A stretch of DNA of 64,000 nucleotides from Haloferula helveola (GCF_037076345.1 NZ_AP024702.1:1798001-1862000), one strand, 5' to 3'; positions 36,058-47,503 are shown, counted from the first letter of the stretch. Numbers and translations are program-made. The notes: generated from the letters alone by a model not told the origin.

Positions 36058-36639
36058 ATGATCGGACGTCTCATCGCCACCCTGCTTTTCCTGTGCCTGC
36101 TGCCCTGCGCGTCGGCCCAGGGGGTCCCCGGGTTCGACATCGAAGGTCCGTTCGTCCGGGTGAAGCGCAACGAGGACGGCTCGCGCACCGTGTTCAAGCG
36201 CGGCAACGACAAGAAGACGCTGACCAAGAGCACCTACACCGCCAGCGGCAACCTGACGATGAAGACGGTCTACCGTCTCGACGATGAGGGCAACCCGCTC
36301 AAGTGCGACATCTACGACGGCCTCGGCAACCGGCTCTACAAGACCTCTTTCGGCTACAGCAAGCGCCCCGGGCCGACCTTCGGAAAGCTCGTGCAGGAGC
36401 TCCTCTACGACGCCCGCACCAAGCGCTACTTCCCGGGCACGCGGAACGAGAAGCCGGTGCACATGTTCCAGTACCGCTACAACCCCGACGGTTCCGCGCA
36501 ATTGCCGATCGGCATCACCCTGGTGAAGGGCAAGATGGCGGAAGAGATCTTCGGCAAGGGCGGCGGCGCGCTGCGATCGCAGGCCCTGCCCGACCTCAAC
36601 GAGCTTGAGGAAGGCACCGAGGAAGACGCACGCCGTTGA
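36058..36639 (+). CDS. Hypothetical secreted protein (193 aa)
   Basis: The start MIGRLIATLLFLCLLPCASAQ is a signal peptide. The mature part has an RHS/YD-like beta pattern (VFKRGNDKKTLTKSTYTASG, LGNRLYKTSFGYSKRPG), which suggests a small beta-sheet protein, but no family is assigned. Its stop overlaps the start of the next gene by 1 nt (TGATG), so the two are co-translated. Confidence 0.8.
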   Translation: MIGRLIATLLFLCLLPCASAQGVPGFDIEGPFVRVKRNEDGSRTVFKRGNDKKTLTKSTYTASGNLTMKTVYRLDDEGNPLKCDIYDGLGNRLYKTSFGYSKRPGPTFGKLVQELLYDARTKRYFPGTRNEKPVHMFQYRYNPDGSAQLPIGITLVKGKMAEEIFGKGGGALRSQALPDLNELEEGTEEDARR

Positions 36640-37904
36640 TGCGACCGCAAACCCTTCTGCCGGTTCTGCTGGGCGGGGCGGTCGGTTTCGGCGGCATCCT
36701 GCAGGGGCTTCGATGGAAAAATGCCGCCGCGGAGGCCGGCAATGCCGATCTGCAGGAGCGGATCGCCGAGCTGGAAAGCTCGATCGAACTGCTCGAACGC
36801 GAGAACGAAAGCCTGCGCTCGCTGGCCCAAGGCGGCGGCGAGCTGAAGGTGCCGGAGCCGCTGATCGAGTTCGTCGAATCAGCCATCGGCCTCGATTTCC
36901 GCAGCAGCCCGGTGGTCCACAAGATCGCCGGCGAGGAGCTTCGCGACCGGGTGACGGCATCGATCGAAAGCCGCTTTCCCCCGAACTCTCTGTCCCACCG
37001 CCAGCAGGCGTGGGTGCGGATGGGCCTGCTGATGCCCGACGACAACTTCGCCGGCCAGCTCGCCGCGACCTACAGCATCGGCGCCCGCTCATGGTTCGAT
37101 GACCAGACCGGCGAGGGCTGGGTGACCGACCGCTTCCAGGAAGGCAGCGTCCCTGACCAAGCGGCGCTGATCCGCGCCCTCGTGAGGATCCTCCTTCACC
37201 AGCACTACCCGCCCCCGCCCGGTTATCCCGGCGACGAGCCGGATCGCGCTCGCAACGCGCTGCACCACGGGTCCGCGATCGCGATCGAAAACCGCTTCCT
37301 CGCCCGGCAGGCACTCGGCATCGGGTTCACCGGCACCCAGGACGACCAAAGCGGTGCCCGCGACCTGCTCGAAAGCCTGCCCGCCTTCGTCCGCGGCCTC
37401 GCGACCTTCCCGTCGCAGCTCGGACCCCCACGCGCCGGCCGCCTGATGGATCAGGAGGAACTGCTTGGAGCCCTGCACTCGCCGCCGCAAACTACCATGT
37501 GGTTCGCGGAGGAAGGCGAAGGCATCGAGACGGTGAAAGTCGCCGTGCCCGAGCTGCCCGGCGAGGACGTCCTCGATGAGTCCGCCGGCTGGCTCGGCCT
37601 GCTGCTCTGGCTCCAGACCCTCGATCCCGAGCTTTCCGATCTGGCGAATGCATGGCGGGGCGACCACTACCGCCTGACGGCCGTCAGCGACACTCGACTC
37701 AACCTCGTCTGGGAGATCGCCCTCGCCACTCCGGAGGACGCCGAGAAGATCGCCGGGGCCGCCTGCGTGATGGCGGGTGTGTTGGCCGACGCCGAAAGCG
37801 ATCCCGCAGTGGGTGAAGCGGTGGATACTCCTGACGGCCAGCGCGTTCTGGTCGAGCGACCGGCACCCGACCGCGTCCGCTTTTCCAATCTCGCTGCGGA
37901 ATGA
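36639..37904 (+). CDS. Hypothetical membrane-anchored coiled-coil protein (421 aa)
   Basis: It starts MRPQTLLPVLLGGAVGFGGI, a single N-terminal anchor, followed by a short coiled coil (ADLQERIAELESSIELLERE, about residues 36-62). The remaining 350 residues are soluble and mostly helical, with no known motif. Overlaps with both neighbours (1 nt upstream, 4 nt with marC) place it in a tight operon with the 193-aa protein, marC and acyP. Confidence 0.78.
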   Translation: MRPQTLLPVLLGGAVGFGGILQGLRWKNAAAEAGNADLQERIAELESSIELLERENESLRSLAQGGGELKVPEPLIEFVESAIGLDFRSSPVVHKIAGEELRDRVTASIESRFPPNSLSHRQQAWVRMGLLMPDDNFAGQLAATYSIGARSWFDDQTGEGWVTDRFQEGSVPDQAALIRALVRILLHQHYPPPPGYPGDEPDRARNALHHGSAIAIENRFLARQALGIGFTGTQDDQSGARDLLESLPAFVRGLATFPSQLGPPRAGRLMDQEELLGALHSPPQTTMWFAEEGEGIETVKVAVPELPGEDVLDESAGWLGLLLWLQTLDPELSDLANAWRGDHYRLTAVSDTRLNLVWEIALATPEDAEKIAGAACVMAGVLADAESDPAVGEAVDTPDGQRVLVERPAPDRVRFSNLAAE

Positions 37905-38494
37905 ACCTCCTCGCGCTCGCCACGACCTTCTTTCTCGTCTTCGACCCCTTCGGCAACGTCGCGGTCTTCCACTCGATCCTGTCCAAACTGCCGGAAGAGC
38001 GGCGTCGCCGGGTGCTGATCCGGGAAATGGTCATCGCGCTGGTCGTGATGCTGATCTTCCTCATCGGCGGCGGCCAACTCCTCGGCTTCCTCGGCCTCAA
38101 GCCCGCCACTTTGAGCATTTCCGGCGGCATCATCCTGTTCCTCATTGCCCTCGGCATGCTTTTCCCTGCACGCGCGATGGTCACCGCGGAGGACGACGAG
38201 GAACCCTTCATCGTGCCCATGGCCATCCCGATGTTCGCCGGTCCGTCGGCAATCGCGCTGCTGCTGCTGACCACGACCAAGTACCCCGGCGAGCTGCTTT
38301 CGATCGGCGCCGCGGTCGGCCTGGCGTGGACCGCTTCGGCCGTGATCCTGCTCTTTTCGCCGCTGCTGATGCGATTCCTCGGACGCAAAGGGACCCGCGC
38401 GCTCGAGCGTCTGATGGGCCTATTGCTCATCCTGGTGGCCGTGCAGATGTTCCTCGACGGGCTCGCCGTTTACCAATCATCCTTCGCCCCGTGA
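37901..38494 (+). CDS. MarC family (UPF0056) inner-membrane protein
   Basis: The 197-aa protein has six hydrophobic helices in the MarC arrangement, with FFLVFDPFGNVAVFHSIL near the start, GGIILFLIALGMLF in helix 3 and VPMAIPMFAGPSAIALLLLT in helix 4. Family members are annotated as NAAT transporters but their substrate is uncertain. Its ATG overlaps the upstream stop by 4 nt, and its stop overlaps the GTG of acyP by 3 nt. Confidence 0.92.
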   Translation: MNLLALATTFFLVFDPFGNVAVFHSILSKLPEERRRRVLIREMVIALVVMLIFLIGGGQLLGFLGLKPATLSISGGIILFLIALGMLFPARAMVTAEDDEEPFIVPMAIPMFAGPSAIALLLLTTTKYPGELLSIGAAVGLAWTASAVILLFSPLLMRFLGRKGTRALERLMGLLLILVAVQMFLDGLAVYQSSFAP

Positions 38495-38766
38495 TCGCAC
38501 GACGCGTGATTTTTGACGGCCGGGTCCAAGGGGTGGGCTTCCGCTACACCTGCAAGGACATCGCCAAGGGCTTCGAGGTCGTTGGCACCGTCAAGAACCT
38601 CCCCGAGGGCACCGTGGAGCTCGAAGTGATGGGTGAGGCCGACGAGGTCGAGGAGTTCATCAAGGAGATCGCCGAAGAAAGCTCGCTCGCCCACAACATC
38701 CGCGGCATGCACGTGAAGAACGTCCCGCCCCTCGACGGCGTGAGCGGCTTCACCATCACCGGCTGA
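38491..38766 (+). CDS. acyP: Acylphosphatase
   Basis: The 91-aa protein starts with GTG at 38491. The catalytic Arg loop is GRVQGVGFRYTCKDIA and the catalytic Asn is in VGTVKNLPEGTVELEVMG, both intact. The enzyme hydrolyses carboxyl-phosphate bonds such as acetyl phosphate and 1,3-bisphosphoglycerate. It is the last gene of the marC operon. Confidence 0.94.
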   Translation: MIARRVIFDGRVQGVGFRYTCKDIAKGFEVVGTVKNLPEGTVELEVMGEADEVEEFIKEIAEESSLAHNIRGMHVKNVPPLDGVSGFTITG

Positions 38767-38770
38767 CCAA

Positions 38771-38792
38771 GGAGCGGCACCTTCCAGGTGCC
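38771..38792 (+). repeat. GGAG-type REP-like hairpin between convergent genes
   Basis: GGAGC is followed by a perfect 7-bp stem GGCACCT / AGGTGCC with a 3-nt loop (38776-38792). GGAG is, like GTAG, a known leading tetranucleotide of REP sequences. It lies between acyP and the giant protein and may end transcription from both sides, although there is no T run. Confidence 0.55.
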
Positions 38793-38815
38793 ATGGCTTC
38801 GACCGGGCGACCCCC

Positions 38816-41800
38816 TCAATCCGAGAACGGGTTCCCCAGCTTGTAGCTGATGTATTCGTTCGCGAAGTCGTCGCCGACGACCATCTCCGGGTTCCCGTCG
38901 CCATCGGTATCGCCGAAGTCGATGCAGTAGACCCCGAGCAGGCTGATCGACGGACCTTCCTCCTCGCCGCCACCGCCATCGGGATCGAGGTCGATGATCT
39001 TGGGCGTCGAGGTCCCCGCACGGACATACAGGTGGTATCCCGCCTCGTAGCCGCCGGCGATGATGTCGAGTAAGCCATCGCCGTCAAAGTCCTCGCAGGC
39101 AATCGCGTCGGATCCCTCGGACGTGAAGCTGCCAATATGCACCATGGCCGCACCGAAGCTTCCCGAGCCGTTGTTCAGATAGACTCGCAACTCGTCATCC
39201 ACCGGATCCTCTTCTTCGAACTTCGCCACCGAGATGATCAGATCGAGATCAAGGTCGCCATCGAGGTCGGCCAGTTTCAGGTCGGTCGGCGAGTCGTCGG
39301 GATCGATCCCGCTGGCGAAAGCCACCGGCACACCGAAGGTTCCGTTGCCCACGTTGAAAATGAGCTCGTCCCGTGTGGCGATGTCGATGGTGCCGTTGCC
39401 ATCCAGATCTCCCAGATCGTAGAAGGCCGACTCGAACATCGGCGGAGCGTGGGGAATCGTGATGCTCGTCGGGTAGGCCGTCCCGCTGCCGTCACCGAAC
39501 AACACGAGGATTTCCGAGTCGGTGCCGATCACGAGGTCAAGGTGGCTGTCGACCGCCGGGTTCATGCTCGCGATGCCGATCCACTGACTCGGATTGGTGT
39601 GGCTGAGGGTAGTCGTGGAGTGCCCGGTATAGCCACCCATCCCGTCATCCGAGGAAAGGAAGACGTAGGACTTTCCGATCTCACGCGGACTGGCCGCGGC
39701 GACGTCGTCAAACCCGTCGCCATTCAGGTCGCCGATGGCGAGATGCCGCGGGTAGCTTCCGTCCTCCGGCCAAGGGATCACCATGCCGGTGACTCCGGTG
39801 AAGTCGCCGCTGCTGTCGCCTTCGAGAAGCTGGATGACCGTCTGCTGGCCGCCGAAATCGGACTGCATCTTCACCAAGTCGGCGTGGGCGTCGCCATTGA
39901 AGTTGGCGATCCGGATATCGAGGATCGGCCCACCCGGTGTGTAGTCGCTGGTGAAGAACTCGAGGCAGGGCAGCGGACAAGGAGCCGTTGCCAGATCGAA
40001 GAAGTTCCGGATGTCGCTCAGGGCCGCCGTCGGAGCCGCGGTTCCGGTATCGAGGGTCCATAGTTCGCCGCCGGGGCCGCCCGTGGCTTCGGCGGCAAAC
40101 AGCGTACCGCTGCGATCGAAGGCCAAGCCGAACAATGGCGATTGACCGGTCTGCCCGAAGGTCTGCACCAGCCCGCCGGTGGTTGGATCAATTTCCACGA
40201 GGTCGTCCCCGCCGGGCGGATTCCCCACGCATGCCAGCAAGGTTCCGGCACCCGTGAAGGTGAGCGAATGAATGGGCGTCGCCAGCGGCGCACCGACCAA
40301 CGACACCGAGGCGTCGGACGGGTCGATCCGCAGCAGCTGCCCGGTATTCACCAAATCCGGTCCGGAAACCGTGAGCTGCGATGAATAGAGCATGCCATCC
40401 GCCGGGTTGTAGGCCAGCGGACCGCCAAGAACCCCTCCCGGCAGTGTGCCGATCGGCGTGGACGTGTCGGTCAGCGGTTCGTAGGTCGAAAGGGTTCCTC
40501 CGCTGAGCACATACATGTCTGCCAAGGGATCAAAGGTCAGCCCGAAGCCGAAGCCGCCGGCGGGATGGCCGAGCATGCCGATGCGGTCGTTTGCGACATC
40601 GAGGATCGCCAACCGGGTGCCGCCGGTGAAGTCGCCGTTCAAGGCAACCAGCACGGTGCCGACCGGCAGTTCGGTCGGTGTTTCGAACTGCCAACCCGGA
40701 TCGGTTCCCAGGATCAGTTCGACGCTGTCCGACACCCCGTCGCCATCGCTGTCGAACTCGTTCGGGTCGGTGCCCTCGACATTGACTTCGTCGCCGTCGG
40801 AAAGCCCGTCACCATCGGTGTCCGGATTCGTCGGATCGGTGCCGAGCGTGACTTCCTCACCGTCATTCAGACCGTCGTCGTCGCTGTCGGGGTCGTTCGG
40901 GTCAGTGCCGAGGTCGGCCTCGTCGCCATCCGACAGCCCGTCGCCGTCGGTATCGGTGGAAATCACGAGAATCGTCCGCGGCGGACCGAAGTTGGTGTCG
41001 ATGACATTGAATCCTTCCTCGAGAAGCACCACACCGTCGTAGCGGTTGGTGTCTTCGTCGTACTCGATCGGAACCGCACGGAACGACGGCACCGCGTCGG
41101 GGTTGGTGATGTAGGCCGACGGCGTCGCGCGACCGCCACCGAAAGGAGCGTAAACCAGCCGGGTTCCGACCATCCGCAGCACCCGGCGGTCGGTGGTCTT
41201 GGTGTAAAAGGTCGAGGGATCGAAAAGCGGCCCCCGATACTCGGCAGGAAGCGTCGGTCCGTCGGACAGCCAGTTGCGATGAAGCCCGGCATTCATCGTG
41301 CCGGCACCGGGATCGATCTCGACGAATCCCGTGACGCCGCCGCGGCCACCGCGGTATTCCAACTCGGAACCCGAGGGGAGGAAGACACCGTCGTTGCCGT
41401 TGAGCGAGAGTGCGCCGCCTCGCCCGCCGCCGCCACCACCGCCGGCGAAGCATGGAATGCCGCTTCCCGATGCGATGGGAGTCACGTTGATGCCGAAGAC
41501 CCGCGACTTCACCCGGTAATCCGAGGTCGTGGAGCCGTTGCCGCCATCGCCCCCCGAGGTATCGATCCGCCCCCTGACCGTCACGTTTTGTGCCGAGCTC
41601 AGCAGCACCGAGTGGCCGCCGCTGCCGCCGGCACCTCCGCCGCCGCCATCGACCTGGAATTCCACCCCGTTGCCGAACAGCGTGAGGTTCACATGGAAGC
41701 GCCCGGCGCCGCCACCACCGCCACCCGCATTCGTATCCACGCCCGGCTGGGCGGAAAGCCGTGCGCCGAGGCCACGCCTGCCGAATGGCTCCGCACTCGC

Positions 41801-44800
41801 GAGATCATCGATGGCATTCACCGCATTCACAATCTCTCCCGCCGCCTGAGCGCAGGCGAATCCTCCACTGACCACGCAGTCCGCGATCCTTGAGATCAGC
41901 CCTCCGACGTCGATCTCGACCGACTTCCCCGCCCCTCCGCCGAAACCTGCGGGCCGCTGCGCGCTGTCTTGGGTCGGCACTCCGTCGGTTCCCTGATTCT
42001 CCTCCGCACCGCGATCCCACTGCACTCCGGGGAGCAGGAAAAACGAACCCGGGCCCTTGTCCTGCCCTTCGCCACCGCTGCCGGCTCCGAGAATTCCGGT
42101 CGCGCCGACGCGCTGGGCGCCGTCGGCCCCATCCTCTCCCGCGGCATCGATCTCGCCGTCGATCACGATCGGCCCGGTGGTGGTCAGATCCACGTCTCCG
42201 GACAGCACCGTGATCTTGGCGGACGCGGGCACGACCACCGTCGAGTAGGTCTTGGCCGGCCAGTCGATCGCGGTCATTTCCTGACCCGGGGTCAGGATCA
42301 GCTCATCCAGCCCGCGCACCTGGAAACTGACGTCCGCGCTGCCGAACCCGGGACGCGTCAGACGGATCGTGAACATCTCGTTCTGGCCCTCGGCCAGCGA
42401 GGGAAAGGCACCGATGAAGAGCGTGAAACCGGCGGTGGTCCCGCCGTTGGTGAACAACGGCCCGGCCGTCAGCAGATCGGTCGGTTGCAGACTGCCGTCG
42501 AGCAGTTCGACGACGAGGTCGTCGTCGAAGTCGGTGCCCTCGATCTTGATCGGAATCCGCTCGCCCTCGTAGCCGTTGATGGGAGAAAGCACGGTGATGA
42601 TCGGCGCCACCGCCGGCGCCCCGGCCACCGCCGCGTCGTCCTCGACAACGTAGGTCGAGAAGTGGTCCGTCTCCCCACAAAGCAGACTCCCGCCATCTTC
42701 CGACACGGTGCCGGTCAGTCCTTCGTCGACATAGTTGACGCCGTCGAAATACAGCACATCGAGCACGGTGCCCGGCTCGTAGCCGCGGGTCAGCGGCAGC
42801 CGGATCTCGACCGGTGAATTGAAGACCAATCCCGGCGGCCCGAAGGTCGCGCCACCGAGCACCCGCTTGCCCGCACGGGGCGCGGGAAAGTCGGAATTCG
42901 CCAGCGTCTCCACGCTGATCACCGTGTCCGCCGGCAGCGCGTTGGCACCGATGTCGATCGATGACCTCGCATCGCCCGAAGCCACCACCGCCCCGGCCGA
43001 GGCCCGCACGAGCCCGCCACCGGGCGGCACCGGACTGGGGCAAACGGTCAGCGTGAAGTCGTCGAGCACCGACGGATCGGCATCGAGGCGGGCCTCGATC
43101 ACGACGTCGAACTCCTCATCGACCAAGGCCGGCGCGGCATACACACCATCGCTGCCGATCGTTCCCACCTGAGCGTTGCCGCTCTCGATGCCATCGGCGA
43201 ACCACGTGACGGTTCCACCGTCCTCAGCACGCAGGGACGTCCGGACCTCGAATGCGAACTCGTCGCCCTCGCGAAGCTTCGGCACATTCTCACCGTCGAT
43301 CGCGATTCCGTCCTCGGTGAAATCCAGCGGCTGCAAAGGCCGTAGGCTGACCTCGAGATCGACGTCATAGACATCCGTCGCGGTGATCGCCCCGGCGCTG
43401 GTCCGGATGATGATCGGACCGGAGTAGGCACCCTCCGGGATCGAGAAGCGTAGCGCGCTGATCCCGTAGAAGTTGACCGGACAGTCCTGGCCACCCAGCT
43501 CCACGGTGACATCCTCGTTCGCCGGATCCGGGAACACCCCGCTGAGCAGCACCTCGTCACCCCACGCTCCGGACACCGGATCGATGCCCGTCACGATCGG
43601 GGTGCGCTGCATGCTGAAGTTGAGGTTCAGCAATTCGACGGTGGTCGACCGCATCACACTCGCGTGCCCCTCGACATCGAACAGCGTGACCTCAAAACTA
43701 TAGATGCCGTAGCTCGAATCGGAGCGGAAGCGGTAAGGACGGAGGAGCTTCTGGTTGATTCCTCCATCAGGAAGCTCCGACCACGGAATCTCCACCGTCT
43801 CGTTCGAGCCTCCCGGAAGCGTGCTCTTCAACCGGATCCGGTCGATGTCGCCATCGGCGTCGAATGCGTTGATCGTCAGGTCGGGATAGGTGACATCGAG
43901 CGGACCCTGCGGTCGCGCGATCCGGGGGCTCTGCCGCTGCAGATTGGAAAAAACCGGCGCGCTGCCGGCCCCGCCACCAACCACTTCGATCGTCACGGTC
44001 ACGGAGCTGCTGGCATTGCCCAGCGTGTCGATCAGCGTGAGGTCGTAGGTGGTCACTCCGTAAGGCAGCTCCGCCACTTCTGGGTGGATGGTCGCGCTGC
44101 CTGAGGGCACTTTCGGAATGCCCCACTCCTCGATCGGCAGGTCGGTGGTGCGTGTGCCGAGCGGATTGGTCGTCACCACCCGGAGGAGCTCGATATCCCG
44201 GTCGACATCGCTCCAATCGAATGTCAGGGCCGGACTGCCGTCCGGGGCCGTCTGCTGGCTCACCGGCAGCACGTTGCTCAGCACCGGCGCGTTGTTTCCG
44301 ATCACACCGATGAAGACCGCCTGCACGTCACTCATGCAGGGTGTCCCGTCGTCCGTCACCCGGATGTGGAATTCATAAGCCGCCGGCGCATCGCCGGTGG
44401 TGGTGGCCAGCGAGAACGCGCCGCTCACCGGATCGAGAGTCGCTGCCGCCGGCGCTCCGGGTTCCAGCGTGTAGGTCAGCGTGTGACCTTCAGGATCGGT
44501 CGCGGAGGCCACGAAGTTCAGGGTGTTCCCTTCGACGACCCAGAACGGATCGAAGGGCGGAAGGAAGGGCCCGGCATTCGTATCTTCCCAGAGCTGCCGG
44601 TGATTGCGGACCACCAGCTGGTCGAAACGACCGGCGGCCGGGAACTCGCCGGTGTCGTTCGCGGAACCGAGCCAGAAGTGGGTCGGCGCACCGCCTTCCT
44701 CCAGCGACCATCCCCCCTCGGCCCCGCCTTCGCTGATCCGTTCGCCATTGATGAAGACCTGCAGCGAATCGGTCGCGCTCGAGTTGTCCCAGGTCGCGCG

Positions 44801-45730
44801 GATGTGCACCCACTGGCCGGCCGTCCACAGGCGCAGGCCGGCGGCCGACTGGATCACCTCAAGCCGCGACGGCGTCGCCACCGAGAAGTAAAGCACATCC
44901 GACTCCTCCAGAGTCAGCGACGGTGTCCCGCCGTAGTTGCCCATGGTGAAGAGCACCCGCAGCGTCGAGTCCGCGTCCGAATCGACTTCCGGCAAATACC
45001 AGAACTCCACCTCCCCGTGGTCGAGGTTCAGATTCGGCGTCCCGGAGACCGGAAAACGGACAACCTTTCCCGAGCCCGACAGCGTCGCGGCATCGCCGTC
45101 ACGACCGAGCGCGAAATCAGCAGGGTCGAGCGTCGTCGTTCCGCCCGAACCGAAGATCGGCGACGTGATCTCGGCACCGCTGCCCAGGCCCGACTCCAGC
45201 GTGCCCACCACGACCCGGAAACGGACCCGCACGAACTGCCGCTGTGCGTCCTCAACCGCGACCTTTCCCTGATAGGTGACATCTTCCATGCCGTTCGGCA
45301 GGCGGGTCGGTTCACCGACGATCTCCAAGCCATCCGACGACCAACCGCTTTCCAAACCCGTACTGATCTCCGGGATGACGGCGACCGCGGGATTGTCCCG
45401 CCGCCGCACAAACCCGAACCGCACCCAAGTGTCGCCGTCCTCGAAGAACTCGAGTTGCGGAAGCAATGCGAGATCGTTGGCCGCGATCGATCCGCCGAGG
45501 CCATACTCGACCAAGGCGCTGAGCCCGTCGTTCTCCCCATCAGAAACCGCATCGGCCGGATCTCCGGGATTCAGCCCCTGACCCGTCTCCCAATCGTCAG
45601 GCAACCCGTCGCGGTCCGCATCCGGAAGAAACCCCGCCCCATGCAGCCACCCGAAGCAAGCCAGCCAAATCGTCAGGACTTTCCAGCCCGATCCACACGT
45701 CTTCACGGATAAAAAAGAGCCCGATTCCAC
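38816..45730 (-). CDS. Giant (2304 aa) secreted mosaic protein: LamG, cadherin-like, ZU5-like, Gly-rich, thrombospondin type 3, beta-propeller and FG-GAP repeats
   Basis: After a hydrophobic N-terminus ([15 protein letters not shown]) comes a calcium loop ([12 protein letters not shown]), a LamG-like domain (about 200-370), a cadherin-like unit ([20 protein letters not shown]) and an IPT/Ig-like part. A ZU5-like segment follows (about 907-1027, [20 protein letters not shown]), then a poly-Gly-rich stretch (about 1220-1480, [20 protein letters not shown]). Next are tandem thrombospondin type 3 repeats (about 1590-1680, [12 protein letters not shown] repeated), a beta-propeller, and C-terminal FG-GAP/VCBS repeats ([28 protein letters not shown]) as in integrin alpha chains. 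It is probably a calcium-dependent surface adhesin or matrix protein. No C-terminal sorting signal is evident to me. The start codon is not certain; the hydrophobic segment could begin with a GTG 21 bp further in. Confidence 0.88.
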   Translation of the reverse strand: MESGSFLSVKTCGSGWKVLTIWLACFGWLHGAGFLPDADRDGLPDDWETGQGLNPGDPADAVSDGENDGLSALVEYGLGGSIAANDLALLPQLEFFEDGDTWVRFGFVRRRDNPAVAVIPEISTGLESGWSSDGLEIVGEPTRLPNGMEDVTYQGKVAVEDAQRQFVRVRFRVVVGTLESGLGSGAEITSPIFGSGGTTTLDPADFALGRDGDAATLSGSGKVVRFPVSGTPNLNLDHGEVEFWYLPEVDSDADSTLRVLFTMGNYGGTPSLTLEESDVLYFSVATPSRLEVIQSAAGLRLWTAGQWVHIRATWDNSSATDSLQVFINGERISEGGAEGGWSLEEGGAPTHFWLGSANDTGEFPAAGRFDQLVVRNHRQLWEDTNAGPFLPPFDPFWVVEGNTLNFVASATDPEGHTLTYTLEPGAPAAATLDPVSGAFSLATTTGDAPAAYEFHIRVTDDGTPCMSDVQAVFIGVIGNNAPVLSNVLPVSQQTAPDGSPALTFDWSDVDRDIELLRVVTTNPLGTRTTDLPIEEWGIPKVPSGSATIHPEVAELPYGVTTYDLTLIDTLGNASSSVTVTIEVVGGGAGSAPVFSNLQRQSPRIARPQGPLDVTYPDLTINAFDADGDIDRIRLKSTLPGGSNETVEIPWSELPDGGINQKLLRPYRFRSDSSYGIYSFEVTLFDVEGHASVMRSTTVELLNLNFSMQRTPIVTGIDPVSGAWGDEVLLSGVFPDPANEDVTVELGGQDCPVNFYGISALRFSIPEGAYSGPIIIRTSAGAITATDVYDVDLEVSLRPLQPLDFTEDGIAIDGENVPKLREGDEFAFEVRTSLRAEDGGTVTWFADGIESGNAQVGTIGSDGVYAAPALVDEEFDVVIEARLDADPSVLDDFTLTVCPSPVPPGGGLVRASAGAVVASGDARSSIDIGANALPADTVISVETLANSDFPAPRAGKRVLGGATFGPPGLVFNSPVEIRLPLTRGYEPGTVLDVLYFDGVNYVDEGLTGTVSEDGGSLLCGETDHFSTYVVEDDAAVAGAPAVAPIITVLSPINGYEGERIPIKIEGTDFDDDLVVELLDGSLQPTDLLTAGPLFTNGGTTAGFTLFIGAFPSLAEGQNEMFTIRLTRPGFGSADVSFQVRGLDELILTPGQEMTAIDWPAKTYSTVVVPASAKITVLSGDVDLTTTGPIVIDGEIDAAGEDGADGAQRVGATGILGAGSGGEGQDKGPGSFFLLPGVQWDRGAEENQGTDGVPTQDSAQRPAGFGGGAGKSVEIDVGGLISRIADCVVSGGFACAQAAGEIVNAVNAIDDLASAEPFGRRGLGARLSAQPGVDTNAGGGGGGAGRFHVNLTLFGNGVEFQVDGGGGGAGGSGGHSVLLSSAQNVTVRGRIDTSGGDGGNGSTTSDYRVKSRVFGINVTPIASGSGIPCFAGGGGGGGRGGALSLNGNDGVFLPSGSELEYRGGRGGVTGFVEIDPGAGTMNAGLHRNWLSDGPTLPAEYRGPLFDPSTFYTKTTDRRVLRMVGTRLVYAPFGGGRATPSAYITNPDAVPSFRAVPIEYDEDTNRYDGVVLLEEGFNVIDTNFGPPRTILVISTDTDGDGLSDGDEADLGTDPNDPDSDDDGLNDGEEVTLGTDPTNPDTDGDGLSDGDEVNVEGTDPNEFDSDGDGVSDSVELILGTDPGWQFETPTELPVGTVLVALNGDFTGGTRLAILDVANDRIGMLGHPAGGFGFGLTFDPLADMYVLSGGTLSTYEPLTDTSTPIGTLPGGVLGGPLAYNPADGMLYSSQLTVSGPDLVNTGQLLRIDPSDASVSLVGAPLATPIHSLTFTGAGTLLACVGNPPGGDDLVEIDPTTGGLVQTFGQTGQSPLFGLAFDRSGTLFAAEATGGPGGELWTLDTGTAAPTAALSDIRNFFDLATAPCPLPCLEFFTSDYTPGGPILDIRIANFNGDAHADLVKMQSDFGGQQTVIQLLEGDSSGDFTGVTGMVIPWPEDGSYPRHLAIGDLNGDGFDDVAAASPREIGKSYVFLSSDDGMGGYTGHSTTTLSHTNPSQWIGIASMNPAVDSHLDLVIGTDSEILVLFGDGSGTAYPTSITIPHAPPMFESAFYDLGDLDGNGTIDIATRDELIFNVGNGTFGVPVAFASGIDPDDSPTDLKLADLDGDLDLDLIISVAKFEEEDPVDDELRVYLNNGSGSFGAAMVHIGSFTSEGSDAIACEDFDGDGLLDIIAGGYEAGYHLYVRAGTSTPKIIDLDPDGGGGEEEGPSISLLGVYCIDFGDTDGDGNPEMVVGDDFANEYISYKLGNPFSD

Positions 45731-45865
45731 GGCTTGCGGTCAAGATCCTGCCCGCAACGCATGCGTGAACCGCTTCAAGGCGCCGGGACTTCGGGAAAAA
45801 CCGCGAAGGCGACGATGAAACTCCCGTCCAGCTGACCATTGCCGTTTGCGTAACAGTACGCAGGA

Positions 45866-46195
45866 TCAGCCCACTCCACCGACACTCTCCCCCACCCACT
45901 TCAAGTACCCCGCCGCCCCGGCCTCGACCGGGATCGCGAGGACCTCGGGCGTGTCGTAGGGATGCAGCTCCAGAATGGCAGACTCCAAAGAAGAGTAGCC
46001 CTCGCGGGTCGTCTTGATGACCGCCAGCACCTCCGCATCCTCCTCGATCTGCCCTTTCCAACGGAAAATCGAGCGCACGCCGGGGACCAGATTCACGCAG
46101 GCGGCCACTTGCTTTTCCACCAGCACTGCGCCAATCTGACGCGCCGCCGCTTCATCGGGGAAGGTGCAAAGAACGACCAGAACATCAGCTGCCAT
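45866..46195 (-). CDS. cutA: Divalent-cation tolerance protein CutA
   Basis: The 109-aa protein matches the trimeric CutA1 family: VVLCTFPDEAAARQIGAVLV, AACVNLVPGVRSIFRWKGQI and the C-terminal LHPYDTPEVLAIPV. It is linked to copper tolerance and has a PII-like fold, with no established enzymatic role. It is divergent from the sensor kinase gene and next to a solo copy of the 30-bp repeat. Confidence 0.93.
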   Translation of the reverse strand: MAADVLVVLCTFPDEAAARQIGAVLVEKQVAACVNLVPGVRSIFRWKGQIEEDAEVLAVIKTTREGYSSLESAILELHPYDTPEVLAIPVEAGAAGYLKWVGESVGGVG

Positions 46196-46226
46196 CCCCG
46201 ATTCCTACCAACCCCGAGCCCGCAAC

Positions 46227-46307
46227 TGAACTGCCAAGACGCCAAGGACGCCAAGTTTTCATGATCTTTCCCTCCCATCTTCGCGCCTCGGTGCCCTTGC
46301 GGTTCCA
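46227..46307. repeat. Solo/decayed copy of the GxxExxY cassette repeats
   Basis: 46227-46255 matches the ends of the cassette around the GxxExxY gene at 28 of 29 positions (core GCCAAGACGCCAAGGACG, read by eye). About 20 bp later, 46275-46307 contains a weakly matching, decayed opposite-strand copy (CCTCGGTGCCCTTGCGGTTC). The pair has no gene between its arms, so it may be an empty or collapsed version of the same element, just upstream of the histidine kinase gene. Confidence 0.55.
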
Positions 46308-46322
46308 CTTTCCTGTCCGCGC

Positions 46323-47492
46323 GTGAAATCCGGCTTCCTCGAAAAGCTCCTCGCCCGTCTCGACCGGATCGACCCGGCCGAGGCGCAGCAGCTCCTTTCC
46401 CGCCTGATCCGGGAAAAGGGCTTCCTCGAGCAGGTCTTCGAGGCGCTGCACGAGGGCGTGATCGTGCTCGATGAGGAAGGCTCCGTGACCTTCATCAACG
46501 GCGCCGCGCAGAAGTTCTTCGGGCTCGACGACGACATCCTCGGCGAGTCGCTGGTCGAAAGGATCCCCGGCCTCGAGTGGGAGGCCATCGCCAAGCCGGG
46601 CAAGACGGTCTCGCGCGACCTCGAGGTCTTCTACCCGGAGAACCGCTACCTGAATTTCTACCTCTCTCCGATCGCCTCAGCGGTCGGCGGCGGGAACTTC
46701 GGCTGGGTGATGCTTGTCCGCGACCAGACCGCCAGCCGCCAGGAAGCCGAACACCATCTCGAAAGCGAGCGCCTCAACGCCCTCACCCTGCTCGCCGCCG
46801 GCGTCGCCCACGAGATCGGCAACCCGCTGAACTCGCTCGACATCCACCTGCAACTGATGGAGCGCAAATTGCGGAAGCTCCCGCCCGGCGATCGCAAGCC
46901 TCTGGAGGAACATCTGGAGACCTCCCGCCGCGAGATCCAGCGGCTCGATACCATCCTGCGCCAGTTCCTCGAGGCGATCCGCCCGACCACCCCGCACCGC
47001 GAGCCGTGCGTGCTGCACGATGTCCTCCACGACACCCTGAAACTGCTCGAGCCGGAGCTCGCGTCGCGCGAGATCAAGGTCGAGCTCGACCTCGCCACCG
47101 ACTTCCCCCCGCTCCAACTCGACGCCACCCAGTTCCAGCAGGTGTTCTACAACCTGCTGCGCAATGCCTACCAAGCGCTTCGCGGGCCCGGCGGACTGAT
47201 CCGGATCACCACCGACTTCAACGACTACGAATGCCGTATTTCCATCTCCGACAACGGTAGCGGCATCTCGCCCGAGCAGATGGGCTCACTCTTCGAGCCT
47301 TACCGCACCACCAAGCAATCCGGCACCGGCCTCGGCCTGTTGATCGTCCGTCGCGTCATCCGCGAACATGGTGGCGAGATCGAGATCGAGAGCGAACCCG
47401 AGGCCGGCACCACCATCCACATCCACATCCCCCGCGGCCCCAAACCCGTCCGTCTCCTCGAATCCTCCGACCGCGTGATCGATATCGATTGA
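46323..47492 (+). CDS. PAS-domain sensor histidine kinase (NtrB-like)
   Basis: The 389-aa protein starts with GTG and has no membrane helix, so it is cytoplasmic. A PAS domain (about 35-145, LHEGVIVLDEEGSVTFINGA) precedes the HisKA motif AAGVAHEIGNPLNSL with the phosphorylated His163. The HATPase domain shows the N box QVFYNLLRNAYQAL, G1 DNGSGI and G2 GTGLGL. All key residues are intact. It most likely phosphorylates the sigma-54-type regulator at 47989-49353. The gene order kinase-regulator is broken only by the GxxExxY cassette. Confidence 0.93.
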   Translation: MKSGFLEKLLARLDRIDPAEAQQLLSRLIREKGFLEQVFEALHEGVIVLDEEGSVTFINGAAQKFFGLDDDILGESLVERIPGLEWEAIAKPGKTVSRDLEVFYPENRYLNFYLSPIASAVGGGNFGWVMLVRDQTASRQEAEHHLESERLNALTLLAAGVAHEIGNPLNSLDIHLQLMERKLRKLPPGDRKPLEEHLETSRREIQRLDTILRQFLEAIRPTTPHREPCVLHDVLHDTLKLLEPELASREIKVELDLATDFPPLQLDATQFQQVFYNLLRNAYQALRGPGGLIRITTDFNDYECRISISDNGSGISPEQMGSLFEPYRTTKQSGTGLGLLIVRRVIREHGGEIEIESEPEAGTTIHIHIPRGPKPVRLLESSDRVIDID

Positions 47493-47503
47493 GTTGCAGA
47501 TAC

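Noticed and set aside
41300-42070. Separate PE-PGRS-like Gly-rich gene
   Set aside because: The Gly-rich stretch is in frame inside the 2304-aa protein with no stop or start of its own.
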